Source: JBBTXM01 sp038062255 (GTDB taxonomy: Bacteria > Patescibacteriota > Minisyncoccia > UBA11713 > 2-01-FULL-45-33). From it: 11,652 nt of DNA. Each line of letters opens with the position of its first letter. Positions within the stretch are counted from its first letter, which is position 1. The stretch is taken from contig JBBTXM010000014.1 of the NCBI GenBank assembly GCA_038062255.1, positions 1 to 11,652 on the forward strand, read 5' to 3'. Below the pieces are notes generated by a model. It worked only from the letters and a program-made list of their open reading frames with translations. It was not told where the DNA came from and did no database searches. This document shows positions 6,501 to 11,345 of the stretch, one piece after another. A program made the translations under genes and the position numbers.

Positions 6501-6730
6501 AAATTACTCCAGAACTCAAAGAAGAGGGTTTGCTGCGCGATTTGGTACGAGGAATTCAATCCGCAAGAAAAGTTGCTGGTTTGAAGCCAGGAGAAATTAG
6601 AACGGCAAAAATTATAGCATCTCAAGAAACATTGAATGTGTTTAAAAAATACGAACCAGAAATTAAAAAAGAAACGAGTATAAATGAAGTTGAATTAACT
6701 GTTGGAGATAAAATAAATATTTCGTTATAG
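3548..6730 (+). CDS. ileS: Isoleucyl-tRNA synthetase with phosphatase insert
   Basis: IleRS charges tRNA-Ile with isoleucine and edits mischarged valine. Of 1060 residues, the class I signature is PGVHH (46-50) after GPPTANG, and KMSKS is at 723-727. The CP1 editing domain is intact (WTTTPWTLPGN at 215-225; GIVHIAPAFGDDDF at 301-314). Paired cysteines suggest zinc sites: C174/C177, C376/C379, C448/C451 and C644/C646. The stretch SRERFWGTPLPVWKC (434-448) and DVWFDSGSMPFA (658-669) mark the core around an inserted histidine-phosphatase domain of about 150 residues (470-620), which lies between C451 and C644. The anticodon-binding domain follows from about 805. Two repeat-derived peptides, ALRQAQG (23-29) and NFKIQNSKL (794-802), are in frame. 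The long zinc-containing form resembles archaeal/eukaryal-type IleRS. The ATG at 3548 lacks a Shine-Dalgarno site. The gene is preceded by a terminator and followed by the palindrome-bracketed PaaX-like gene. Confidence 0.97.
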   Translation: MSESEKEILKFWKENKIFSKSVALRQAQGKKDFVFFEGPPTANGKPGVHHIETRAFKDAILRYKTMRGFSVPRVAGWDTHGLPVEVQVEKELGLKSKKDIVSYGVSEFNKKCRESVWKYKELWENLTERMGFWIDMENAYVTYENSYIEKLWGIIKKFHENKLLYEDLKVLPWCARCGTALSSQEVAQGYQKVKEDSFFVKFKSKNFDNTYFLAWTTTPWTLPGNVALAVNPDIDYVFSKIGEEIFIIAEARLEILGGNYEIIKKAKGKDLVGQEYEPLYKNNAPYKIIGGDFVLVGDGSGIVHIAPAFGDDDFQVGKKNDLPVFHTTNEKGEMVSPGFLWDGQFFKKADSLIKENLKNRGLVFAELSYEHDYPFCWRCKTPLMYFARKAWWVDVNKVRKNLLKNNEQINWHPDYLKHGRFGEWLKEEKNWAFSRERFWGTPLPVWKCADCGKLEVPGSVDELKEKSVPRNNFIFMRHGEADHNVRGISGPWEDTAEYTSVLTNRGKKEVEDTADALKIKIKKIDIIISSTLARAKATAKIVEQKFGGVDIVSRKDLVDINSAGETKNDVKKRMELALGDIDSEYERKNILVISHGDPLWILGGEEAYPETGKIYNILWHPEPVDESGNLDLHKPYIDSVFMKCKCGGLMARTPEVVDVWFDSGSMPFASNPPGYPADYIVEAIDQTRGWFYSLLAVSTLLGKSAPYKNVISTGHLLDAKGKKMSKSSGNVVDPMELMEKYGADAVRWYFFTINQPWDSKLFKEEDIKDAQRRFFVILENVASFLKMYSGNDLNFKIQNSKLIINQWVIAALNQLTNNVTHKLDGFDIVGAARDIEYFVTEDISRWYVRRIRDVMKKESPEKIETQNVLKFVLLETCKLLAPLAPFISEKIYKELGGEKESIHLEDFPEAGKVNEKLLDDMVKVRKNVSFVLEARAKAGIKVRQPLQDATVIGEMLENQELVDLIKEETNVKKVDFGNKFELNTEITPELKEEGLLRDLVRGIQSARKVAGLKPGEIRTAKIIASQETLNVFKKYEPEIKKETSINEVELTVGDKINISL
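3615..3633 (+). repeat. In-frame palindromic repeat, AAG variant
   Basis: CCCTTCGACAAGCTCAGGG is the sister variant of the argS copy at 1247-1266: same CCCTTCGAC and GCTCAGGG ends, different centre. It forms a hairpin with CCCT/AGGG arms. In ileS it is read as ALRQAQG between the N-terminal FSKSV helix and KKDFVFFEGPPTANG, just before the active-site strand. Most IleRSs I recall have no such residues here, so it looks like an in-frame insertion. Confidence 0.8.
4955..5413 (+). other. Histidine-phosphatase domain within IleRS
   Basis: Residues 470-622 of IleRS match the histidine phosphatase (phosphoglycerate mutase-like) superfamily in order. The catalytic RHGE motif is at 477-480, with H478 as the presumed phosphohistidine. 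LTNRGKKEVEDTADAL follows at 502-517, then SSTLARAKATA at 529-539 (R534 in the place of the conserved arginine) and ISHGDPL at 593-599 with the second histidine H595. The acidic region is LVDINSAGE (557-565), so D559 may replace the usual glutamate. All four core residues seem present, so activity is plausible. It is inserted between C448/C451 and C644/C646, at the tip of the zinc ribbon. The substrate is unknown. Confidence 0.88.
5930..5952 (+). repeat. TTCAAAA tandem repeat in ileS
   Basis: Three exact copies of the 7-mer TTCAAAA (5930-5936, 5937-5943, 5944-5950) are followed by TT. Twenty-one bases keep the frame and encode part of NFKIQNSKL in the linker between the catalytic core and the anticodon-binding domain of IleRS. 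From memory, similar KIQNSK peptides occur in other CPR proteins, which would make this a dispersed repeat. Confidence 0.8.
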
Positions 6731-6750
6731 TAATAGCCTATATAAGTATT

Positions 6751-6788
6751 ACTAATCACTTTCTAGCGATCGCTAGCATTTGATTAGT
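6751..6788. repeat. Palindrome copy A, upstream of PaaX-like gene
   Basis: The 38-base element has outer arms ACTAATCA (6751-6758) and TGATTAGT (6781-6788), 4-base unpaired spacers CTTT and CATT, and a perfect 14-base core CTAGCGATCGCTAG (6763-6776). It agrees with copy B at 34 of 38 positions. It lies between ileS and the PaaX-like gene, and its right arm overlaps a TTGATT -35 candidate, as an operator would. No T-tract follows, so it is not a normal terminator. Confidence 0.9.
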
Positions 6789-6808
6789 GGTTAGTTTGTT
6801 GGTATGTT
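6780..6808 (+). promoter_or_regulatory. Putative leaderless promoter of PaaX-like gene
   Basis: TTGATT (6780-6785) and TATGTT (6803-6808) are separated by 17 bp, and a TG two bases before the -10 (TGGTATGTT) adds extended -10 character. TATGTT ends exactly 6 nt before the ATG, so transcription should begin at or next to the start codon. The -35 lies in the right arm of palindrome A, so a protein bound there would block it. Confidence 0.5.
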
Positions 6809-6814
6809 TTTATT

Positions 6815-7441
6815 ATGGCTAAGCCACAAAAGAAGGAATATAAAAGACAATACGGTTTTGTAAAGGGACCGCTTGGATTAAAAAGCAACACAGCAATAGT
6901 GCTTGAAGAACTCAAGGGCGGCGCTCTTCTTACTCTTGAGTTGCTTGACGCGTTACTGGGCGCCCATCAGCGTTCTTATAAGTCGGCGCTCGGCATTACA
7001 TACAAAGAAAATACGCGGAAAAAATCATTTTACGAAGTTGAACGAGAAAAACAGCAGGTGTTTTATACTCTTTTAAATCGCATGAAAAGAGATGGGCTGA
7101 TTTCTAAAAAACAATCTCAAAAAGGCACCTTGTGGCATCGCACCGAGAAAGGATTGAAAAAATTGGGATTGATTCAAAAAAAACGAAAAAATCGCTATAG
7201 TATTATAAAAGAAAAAAAAATTAAAATAGTAACATTTGATATTCCAGAAGCGCTCAAAAATAAAAGAGAATGGTTGCGGGAAACGCTGCGGTTTTTAGAA
7301 TTTAGGATGCTCCAAAAAAGCGTATGGATTGGCACTAGCGCTATTCCTGAGGACTTGTTACTTGATTTACGGGATGGCGCGTTGATGGATTATATTCATA
7401 TTTTTGAAATAGGTTCTCGCGGTACGATAAAAGAACTATAA
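6815..7441 (+). CDS. PaaX-like winged-helix protein, Cas2-like fold
   Basis: This 208-residue basic protein has two parts. Residues about 22-125 look like a winged-helix DNA-binding region (SNTAIVLEELKGGALLTLELL, then a TLLNRMKRDGLI recognition-helix-like segment and a wing near GTLWHRTEKGLKKLG). Residues about 134-208 resemble the Cas2-like ferredoxin domain of PaaX-type regulators: KIKIVTFDIPE (135-145) with D142 at the Cas2 acidic position, then LEFRMLQKSVWIG (161-173) and YIHIFEIG (193-200). Such genes are often annotated as Cas2 in CPR genomes, but there is no CRISPR array or other cas gene here and the N-terminal half argues for a transcription regulator. The ATG at 6815 has no Shine-Dalgarno site. 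The gene stands alone, bracketed by palindromes A and B, so autoregulation is the simplest model. Confidence 0.85.
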   Translation: MAKPQKKEYKRQYGFVKGPLGLKSNTAIVLEELKGGALLTLELLDALLGAHQRSYKSALGITYKENTRKKSFYEVEREKQQVFYTLLNRMKRDGLISKKQSQKGTLWHRTEKGLKKLGLIQKKRKNRYSIIKEKKIKIVTFDIPEALKNKREWLRETLRFLEFRMLQKSVWIGTSAIPEDLLLDLRDGALMDYIHIFEIGSRGTIKEL

Positions 7442-7469
7442 AGTTGGTATAAAAGTCGGCATGTTTCAG

Positions 7470-7513
7470 TTTACTAATCATTTTCTAGCTATCGCTAGGT
7501 TTTGATTAGTAAA
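7470..7513. repeat. Palindrome copy B, downstream of PaaX-like gene
   Basis: Outer arms TTTACTAATCA (7470-7480) and TGATTAGTAAA (7503-7513) pair over 11 bp. The core CTAGCTATCGCTAG (7485-7498) is a palindrome with one mismatch, and the spacers are TTTT and GTTT. It begins 28 nt after the PaaX-like stop. Unlike copy A it has no promoter match beside it and the next gene is transcribed toward it, so it is not obviously an operator. There is no T-tract. Confidence 0.9.
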
Positions 7514-7580
7514 TTAGAAAGGAACGGTGTTTTTTGAGAATAATGGAAAAATGATGGAAAAAATTGGGGCTGGGAGTTAA

Positions 7581-7608
7581 AATAAAAACAAGGGCGCTTG
7601 CGCGCCCT
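7581..7608 (-). terminator. Terminator of the lipoprotein gene
   Basis: Read on the - strand, AGGGCGC (7608-7602) pairs with GCGCCCT (7597-7591) around the 4-base loop GCAA, followed by TGTTTTTATT. It lies 9 nt past the stop of the - strand lipoprotein gene. Confidence 0.9.
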
Positions 7609-7616
7609 CGGGTGAC

Positions 7617-7934
7617 TCAGTTTTTTTTCGGTACATTGCAAGTCGCGTTTGATAACGGTTCGCTTGTTTCTGGTTCGATTTTGTTGTCTGACCATGGTTT
7701 GTGCGTGACGCTTACCATGTAAACCTGTCCGTTGAGGCAAACCACGAAGTTGCCAGTCACGGTTTCGTTGTCAAAAAGGTCGACTACGGTGTTGTATTTA
7801 GAATACAATATTTCTCCGCCTCCGCTTTTGGCCACCGCATCAAGAACAGTTGCGCTTACCACTTTTTGGCCACAACCGGAAAACAGTACCGAAATCGAAA
7901 GCGCCAAAATGGCAAGAACACGATTCATCTTCAT
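7617..7934 (-). CDS. Small secreted lipoprotein
   Basis: The 105-residue product has a lipoprotein signal peptide: basic MKMNR, hydrophobic VLAILALSISVLF, then the lipobox LFSGC with C21 as the lipid-modified cysteine. The mature part, about 85 residues, is predicted mostly beta and polar. It has two further cysteines (C66 and C99) that could form a disulfide, and ends in a Lys-rich VPKKN. No family is recognised. Two start codons are possible: ATG at 7934 and ATG at 7928. The AGGAGG on the - strand ends about 4-5 nt before the first and about 10-11 nt before the second, so the second is also plausible. A consensus promoter, strong Shine-Dalgarno and own terminator make it a well-expressed monocistronic gene, divergent from recO. 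Confidence 0.85.
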   Translation of the reverse strand: MKMNRVLAILALSISVLFSGCGQKVVSATVLDAVAKSGGGEILYSKYNTVVDLFDNETVTGNFVVCLNGQVYMVSVTHKPWSDNKIEPETSEPLSNATCNVPKKN

Positions 7935-7959
7935 AAACCCTCCTTTTTGGGCTCAAAAT

Positions 7960-7988
7960 TTGTCCATCTCAATTATATCAAATATACA
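7960..7988 (+). promoter_or_regulatory. Putative leaderless promoter of recO
   Basis: TTGTCC (7960-7965) and TATACA (7983-7988) are 17 bp apart, each matching consensus at four of six positions. The -10 ends 5 nt before the recO ATG, which places the transcript start at the start codon. It overlaps the opposing lipoprotein promoter. Confidence 0.5.
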
Positions 7989-8000
7989 AATAAATGTCAA
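7972..8000 (-). promoter_or_regulatory. Consensus sigma-70 promoter of lipoprotein gene
   Basis: Read on the - strand, TTGACA (8000-7995) and TATAAT (7977-7972) are perfect consensus hexamers with the optimal 17-bp spacer. The predicted start near 7965 gives a leader of about 31 nt containing AGGAGG. The -35 box lies across the recO start codon. Confidence 0.9.
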
Positions 8001-8500
8001 GCGCGTATTATTCAACCGAAGGGATTGTTATTAAAAAAACGCTTTATAACGAGCATGATTTTTTGGTGCGCATGCTGACTAGGGATTTTGGAAAAATGGA
8101 GGTTTTGGCTAGAGGCGCCAGAAAGCCGGCTTCGAAACTGAACCAGCATTTGGACTTTTTGGATTTGGTCGAATTTTCTTTTGTAAAAAACGGCGGTTTG
8201 CCGATTATTTACGACGCTTTTGCCAAAAATAAGCGCATTTTTGATTTTAAGTCTTTTGGTATCGCCGGAAAAGTTGCCAAAACTCTGGACTTGCTTACGC
8301 CATACGAAGATGCGGATAAAAACTACTATTCCTTGGTGAAAAATTACTTTACTCAAAAAAATTTTGACGAAAACACGTCCACAGATTTTATAAGGACAAT
8401 TTTTTCACACGAAGGCTATGGTAAAAGCTTGGAAAAATCATTTTTGCCCAACGACGTTAAGGAAAGTATAATGAATTTATGGCCAGCCTCTATGAATTAA
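7994..8500 (+). CDS. recO: RecO-like DNA repair protein, short form
   Basis: RecO works with RecR (and RecF) to load RecA onto SSB-coated single-stranded DNA during gap repair. The N-terminal OB-fold is clear: YYSTEGIVIKKTLYNEHDFLVRMLTRDFGKMEVLARGARKP over residues 5-45, then SKLNQHLDFLDLVEFSFVKNGGLPII over 47-72. A helical segment follows from about 85. At 168 residues the protein is well short of the usual 230-260 and contains no cysteine at all, so the C-terminal zinc-finger region is missing. Because the N-terminal signature is good and the frame is open, this looks like a natural short form, not a broken gene. The ATG at 7994 has no Shine-Dalgarno site. The 3' end overlaps the next gene by 22 nt. 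Confidence 0.8.
   Translation: MSSAYYSTEGIVIKKTLYNEHDFLVRMLTRDFGKMEVLARGARKPASKLNQHLDFLDLVEFSFVKNGGLPIIYDAFAKNKRIFDFKSFGIAGKVAKTLDLLTPYEDADKNYYSLVKNYFTQKNFDENTSTDFIRTIFSHEGYGKSLEKSFLPNDVKESIMNLWPASMN
8444..8472 (+). promoter_or_regulatory. Internal promoter in recO for Ig-repeat gene
   Basis: TTGCCC (8444-8449) and a perfect TATAAT (8467-8472) have a 17-bp spacer. TATAAT ends exactly 6 nt before the ATG at 8479, predicting a leaderless transcript. The promoter lies within the recO coding sequence, so the Ig-repeat gene need not depend on the recO promoter. Confidence 0.6.
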
Positions 8501-10353
8501 AAAGACGGCTTTACAAAAAAGGCGAAGAATTTGAAGAGCGCGGGCACGCCCCCGAGCTTGTAAGACCCGCTTCTGGCCAAGCCACGGCTTTGGCCGAAAC
8601 TTCTGTACAAGAAGAAGGCGCAAAAAGCGAAAATTTTTTTATGGCAAAAATAAAATCGAAAAAATCCAGTTTAATTTTTGCAACACTTATTGTTTTGGGA
8701 ATTTTGGCGTTTTTTTACGGTTCCGGAATTTTTGACTTTGAAAGCGTGGAGGTTAAAATCGAAGGGCCGTCGGAAATAAAAAGCGGAGAAAACATAAAGT
8801 GGAGCGTGATTGTATCGAACCGCAACGCGAATGACATAGAAAACACTTCTTTGGTTTTTAGTATTCCAGCCTCGCCGAGTCTAGGCGGGCCAGATTCTAT
8901 AAGAGAACGCATTGAGTTGGGTGTTATAAAAAGCGGAGAAGAAAGAGAGTTTGAATTTGAATCTGTTATTTTTGGCGGCCGGGGAACGGAGCTTTCGGCG
9001 CGAGCTGTGCTCGAATACAAACCCAAAGATGCTTCCGCGTTTTTCGCGAAAGAATATTTGTTTTCTTTCTCTATTGCCCAGTCTCCCGTAACCGTTTCTT
9101 TGGAAGTTCCGTCAGAGGCTAGGGCGGGGCGGGAAATTAAAATATTTTTGAAATATTTTTCCCAATCGGAATTTTTGGTTTCCGACTTGTATGCCAAGGC
9201 GGAATACCCGTCTGGATTTGAATTTAAATCGGCAAGCCCGGTTCCCAGCGAAGGCAACAATATATGGAGCGTGGGCAGCCTCGAGGCTGGCCAAGACGGA
9301 ACCATAGAAATAGAAGGTGTTTTGAAAGAAACTGGCGCTTCCGCCGAAAGCTTCAAGGTGTCTATCGGGGTAAAGAAAGACGATTCAATTTTAAGCTATG
9401 ACGAAGCGATAGCCGCTATTGTTCCGAGTTCTCCGTTTTTGAGCGTTGATATTTTGCCACAGGGGCAGGAGGGCGCTTACAAAGCCTCTCTTGGCGAAGA
9501 AATCAACGCGGTTGTCAGATGGAAAAATAATTTACCGGAAAGCGTCCAAGACGCATCGCTTGAGGTGAAAATCGAAGACGACAAAGTTGATTTCGCGTCG
9601 GTTCGAGTGAGAAACGGTTCGTTTTCGGCATTTTCCAAAACAATAATTTGGAATTCTTCCACTTATGATGATTTTTCAAATATTATTCCGGGCGCTACTG
9701 GAGTTGTCAGTTTTTCTTTTAAAATTAAAAACAACATAGTTTTGAGTTCAAGTTCTCCGCATCCGAAAGTTGTTCTTACAGCGGTTTTAAAACCCGGAAA
9801 GCCTGTGCAGGGCTTCCCCGGAGCCGAAGTTTCAGGAGAAGACGAAGTGGAGATACCGATTTCTTCGAAAATCCAGTTTTCCTCCCGCGGCCTTTATTTC
9901 GGTTCCACCATAACAAACTCCGGATCCCTTCCTCCAAAGATAGGCCAAGAAACTACCTATACAATAAACTGGGCGCTTGCCAATCCTTTAAACGATATAA
10001 AAAATACGATTGTTAAGACTTCTTTGCCTCCCTACATTGGTTTTAAAGAAATTATATTGCCTTCCGACGCGAATTTGGTTTTTGACGAACAAACCGGAGT
10101 TTTGGAATGGAGGGCGGGAGTTGTCCCGGCGGGCACGGGATTTTCGCGCCCGGCTATGTCGATTTCTTTCCAAGTAGGGCTCCGGCCCATAGAAAGCCAA
10201 GTTGGAACATCGCCTATTTTGGTAAACGACACAAATGTTGTCGGAATTGATTCTTATACGGAAGAAGTTCTCTCCGCTCTGGAGCGAGAAATTACAACAG
10301 ATTTAAGAGGCGACTCGCAACTTGACTTCAACCAAAGAAAAGTGGTAAAATAA
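8479..10353 (+). CDS. Membrane-anchored multi-Ig-repeat protein
   Basis: The 624-residue protein has a charged cytoplasmic N-terminus (1-60), one membrane helix (about 64-82, SLIFATLIVLGILAFFYG) and a long extracytoplasmic region. That region reads as about four immunoglobulin-like beta-sandwich repeats of the DUF11/COG1361 kind, near 89-198, 204-315, 321-460 and 465-600. Repeated cues are a V/L-x-V-x-x-P/S start, SGEN, AGRE or IGQET at the second strand, and S/A-x-P-SGF- or PPYIGF-type strands. It is probably a surface or cell-envelope protein with a structural or adhesive role; no enzymatic motif is seen. The ATG at 8479 overlaps recO by 22 nt and follows TATAAT by 6 nt. A later in-frame ATG at residue 55, just before the helix, is an alternative. 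The DUF4159 gene starts 27 nt after the stop. Confidence 0.85.
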   Translation: MASLYELKRRLYKKGEEFEERGHAPELVRPASGQATALAETSVQEEGAKSENFFMAKIKSKKSSLIFATLIVLGILAFFYGSGIFDFESVEVKIEGPSEIKSGENIKWSVIVSNRNANDIENTSLVFSIPASPSLGGPDSIRERIELGVIKSGEEREFEFESVIFGGRGTELSARAVLEYKPKDASAFFAKEYLFSFSIAQSPVTVSLEVPSEARAGREIKIFLKYFSQSEFLVSDLYAKAEYPSGFEFKSASPVPSEGNNIWSVGSLEAGQDGTIEIEGVLKETGASAESFKVSIGVKKDDSILSYDEAIAAIVPSSPFLSVDILPQGQEGAYKASLGEEINAVVRWKNNLPESVQDASLEVKIEDDKVDFASVRVRNGSFSAFSKTIIWNSSTYDDFSNIIPGATGVVSFSFKIKNNIVLSSSSPHPKVVLTAVLKPGKPVQGFPGAEVSGEDEVEIPISSKIQFSSRGLYFGSTITNSGSLPPKIGQETTYTINWALANPLNDIKNTIVKTSLPPYIGFKEIILPSDANLVFDEQTGVLEWRAGVVPAGTGFSRPAMSISFQVGLRPIESQVGTSPILVNDTNVVGIDSYTEEVLSALEREITTDLRGDSQLDFNQRKVVK

Positions 10354-10367
10354 AAAATAGAAATTTG

Positions 10368-10375
10368 AAAGGAGG
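10368..10375 (+). promoter_or_regulatory. Shine-Dalgarno that sets a TTG start
   Basis: AAAGGAGG ends 5 nt before TTG at 10381 and 14 nt before the next in-frame ATG at 10390. The spacing favours TTG, which also supplies the lysine of the signal peptide's n-region. Confidence 0.8.
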
Positions 10376-10380
10376 ACGTT

Positions 10381-11115
10381 TTGAAATACATGGCCTGCTT
10401 TTTGCTTATTGCGTCTGGTTTTTTGTTCGCGCAAGAAGAGAGCCAAACCTATCAAGGCAACGATTTCACTTTTGTAAGATTGGTATATAACGGCCGTATT
10501 CCAGGATACATTAAGAATTGGTATACCGATTATCCGACCGGAGACCAAAATCTCATAAAAATAATACGGCGGTTTACCAATGCGGATATCGCTCCGCAGG
10601 TTCGCGTAATTCCAATCCATAGCCCGGATTTATTTAAACACCCTTTTATATACTCGGCGGAGGGCGGGCAAATGGTTTTGGGCGAAACCGATGCCGCAAA
10701 TATGCGCGAATATCTCCGAAGGGGCGGATTTTGGATGATAGACGATTTTTGGGGAACTTTTGAGTGGGGTAATTTTGAAATTGAGATGAAGAAGATTTTT
10801 CCAGATTGCGAAATTGTTGACATCCCGCTTAACCACCCGATTTTTCATAATTTTTTCGATATTGAAGAAATTGTGCAGGTGCCGAATATCGGTTACGCCT
10901 ACACAAGCAACGCGGATACGTTCGAGCAGGAGGGGCGGGTGCCGTTTATCCGAGGAATCTTTAATGAAAAGGGAAATCTTCAGGTTTTTATAGCGCATAA
11001 TACTGATTTGATGGACGCGTCGGAGTGGGCTGACGACCCGAAATATCCCGGTAAATTTTCGACTTACTCATACAAAATTTTTATAAATGCCATTGTTTAT
11101 TCAATGTCGCACTAG
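10381..11115 (+). CDS. Secreted DUF4159 family protein
   Basis: The 244-residue product begins with a signal peptide (MKYMACFLLIASGFLFA, cleavage likely near residue 17) and then matches the DUF4159 pattern. The landmarks are FTFVRLVYNG (29-38), NWYTDYPTGDQNLIKII (46-62), LRRGGFWMIDDFWGTFEWGNFE (112-133), PLNHPIFHNFFDIEE (149-163) and a C-terminal YKIFINAIVYSMSH. DUF4159 proteins have a class I glutamine-amidotransferase-like fold as I recall, but no catalytic cysteine triad is evident and their function is unknown. The family is best known to me from Acidobacteria, Planctomycetes and similar groups, where it is often near aerotolerance/BatA-type genes; none are seen here. It follows the Ig-repeat gene by 27 nt and probably shares its transcript; both act outside the cytoplasm. 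TTG is the preferred start. Confidence 0.88.
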   Translation: MKYMACFLLIASGFLFAQEESQTYQGNDFTFVRLVYNGRIPGYIKNWYTDYPTGDQNLIKIIRRFTNADIAPQVRVIPIHSPDLFKHPFIYSAEGGQMVLGETDAANMREYLRRGGFWMIDDFWGTFEWGNFEIEMKKIFPDCEIVDIPLNHPIFHNFFDIEEIVQVPNIGYAYTSNADTFEQEGRVPFIRGIFNEKGNLQVFIAHNTDLMDASEWADDPKYPGKFSTYSYKIFINAIVYSMSH

Positions 11116-11148
11116 TAGCATCACGCAAAAAATGATGCTACTTTTTTT
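11114..11148 (+). terminator. Terminator of the Ig-repeat/DUF4159 unit
   Basis: AGTAGCATCA (11114-11123) pairs with TGATGCTACT (11133-11142) around the loop CGCAAAAAA, followed by a run of T to 11148. The stem starts inside the TAG stop codon of the DUF4159 gene. Confidence 0.95.
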
Positions 11149-11222
11149 GCTGAAATTATAAAATTTAACATTTCACTGCTATAGCAACTAAACGTTGAAT
11201 TTTGGCTGAAAATAAGCCTAAA
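11149..11222. other. Intergenic stretch without recognisable gene
   Basis: Between the DUF4159 terminator and the 28-base palindrome lies AT-rich DNA. I see only a weak hairpin (GGCT pairing with AGCC at about 11204-11218) and no Shine-Dalgarno-led ORF. Open frames on the - strand across it are shadows that run through the terminator and the palindrome. Confidence 0.5.
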
Positions 11223-11250
11223 CCCCCACACCAATGCATTGGTGTGGGGG
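11223..11250. repeat. Perfect 28-base palindrome upstream of promoter
   Basis: Arms CCCCCACACCAATG (11223-11236) and CATTGGTGTGGGGG (11237-11250) pair perfectly with no fixed loop. On the + strand no immediate T-tract follows. On the - strand TTTAGGCTTATTTT follows, so it could end leftward transcripts. It stops 5 bp before the -35 of the last gene, so an operator or insulator role is possible. Confidence 0.85.
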
Positions 11251-11255
11251 TGAAT

Positions 11256-11284
11256 TTGACTTTTTGGCGTTTTAGGAGTATAAT
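11256..11284 (+). promoter_or_regulatory. Near-consensus promoter of last gene
   Basis: TTGACT (11256-11261) and TATAAT (11279-11284) match the sigma-70 consensus at 11 of 12 positions with a 17-bp spacer. The predicted start near 11291 gives a leader of about 55 nt with an internal hairpin and an AAGGAG Shine-Dalgarno site at 11333-11338. Confidence 0.9.
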
Positions 11285-11292
11285 TAATTCGT

Positions 11293-11311
11293 AAACTCGT
11301 TCTTTGAGTTT
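11293..11311 (+). other. 5'-leader hairpin
   Basis: AAACTC (11293-11298) and GAGTTT (11306-11311) form a 6-bp stem with a 7-nt loop at the very 5' end of the predicted transcript. Such hairpins can protect mRNA from 5' decay. It is too small for a riboswitch and is well clear of the Shine-Dalgarno site. Confidence 0.4.
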
Positions 11312-11345
11312 GAGACAAAAATAGACCGAAAAAAGGAGAAAAACG

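Noticed and set aside
5938..6519. 193-codon open frame on the - strand
   Set aside because: It is antisense to conserved IleRS sequence; its serine- and phenylalanine-rich composition is typical of a shadow frame.
6766..6773. GCGATCGC octamer inside palindrome A, identical to the cyanobacterial HIP1 motif
   Set aside because: It occurs once, is only the centre of a longer palindrome, and copy B has a changed base there; nothing else suggests cyanobacteria.
7227..7441. Cas2 endonuclease of a CRISPR system
   Set aside because: The Cas2-like domain is fused to an N-terminal winged-helix region as in PaaX regulators, and no repeat-spacer array or other cas gene is present.
7525..7580. Short GTG-started frame (about 17 codons) after palindrome B
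   Set aside because: Too short, with only a weak GGAA upstream and no conserved-looking content; the stretch is probably untranslated.
8574..8596. Inverted repeat GGCCAAGCC / GGCTTTGGCC in the cytoplasmic tail of the Ig-repeat gene
   Set aside because: Arms match only with a one-base gap and no second copy is seen; likely chance within coding sequence.
8715..9356. 213-codon open frame on the - strand
   Set aside because: It lies wholly antisense to the Ig-repeat gene, has no Shine-Dalgarno site or promoter, and shows no recognisable protein features.
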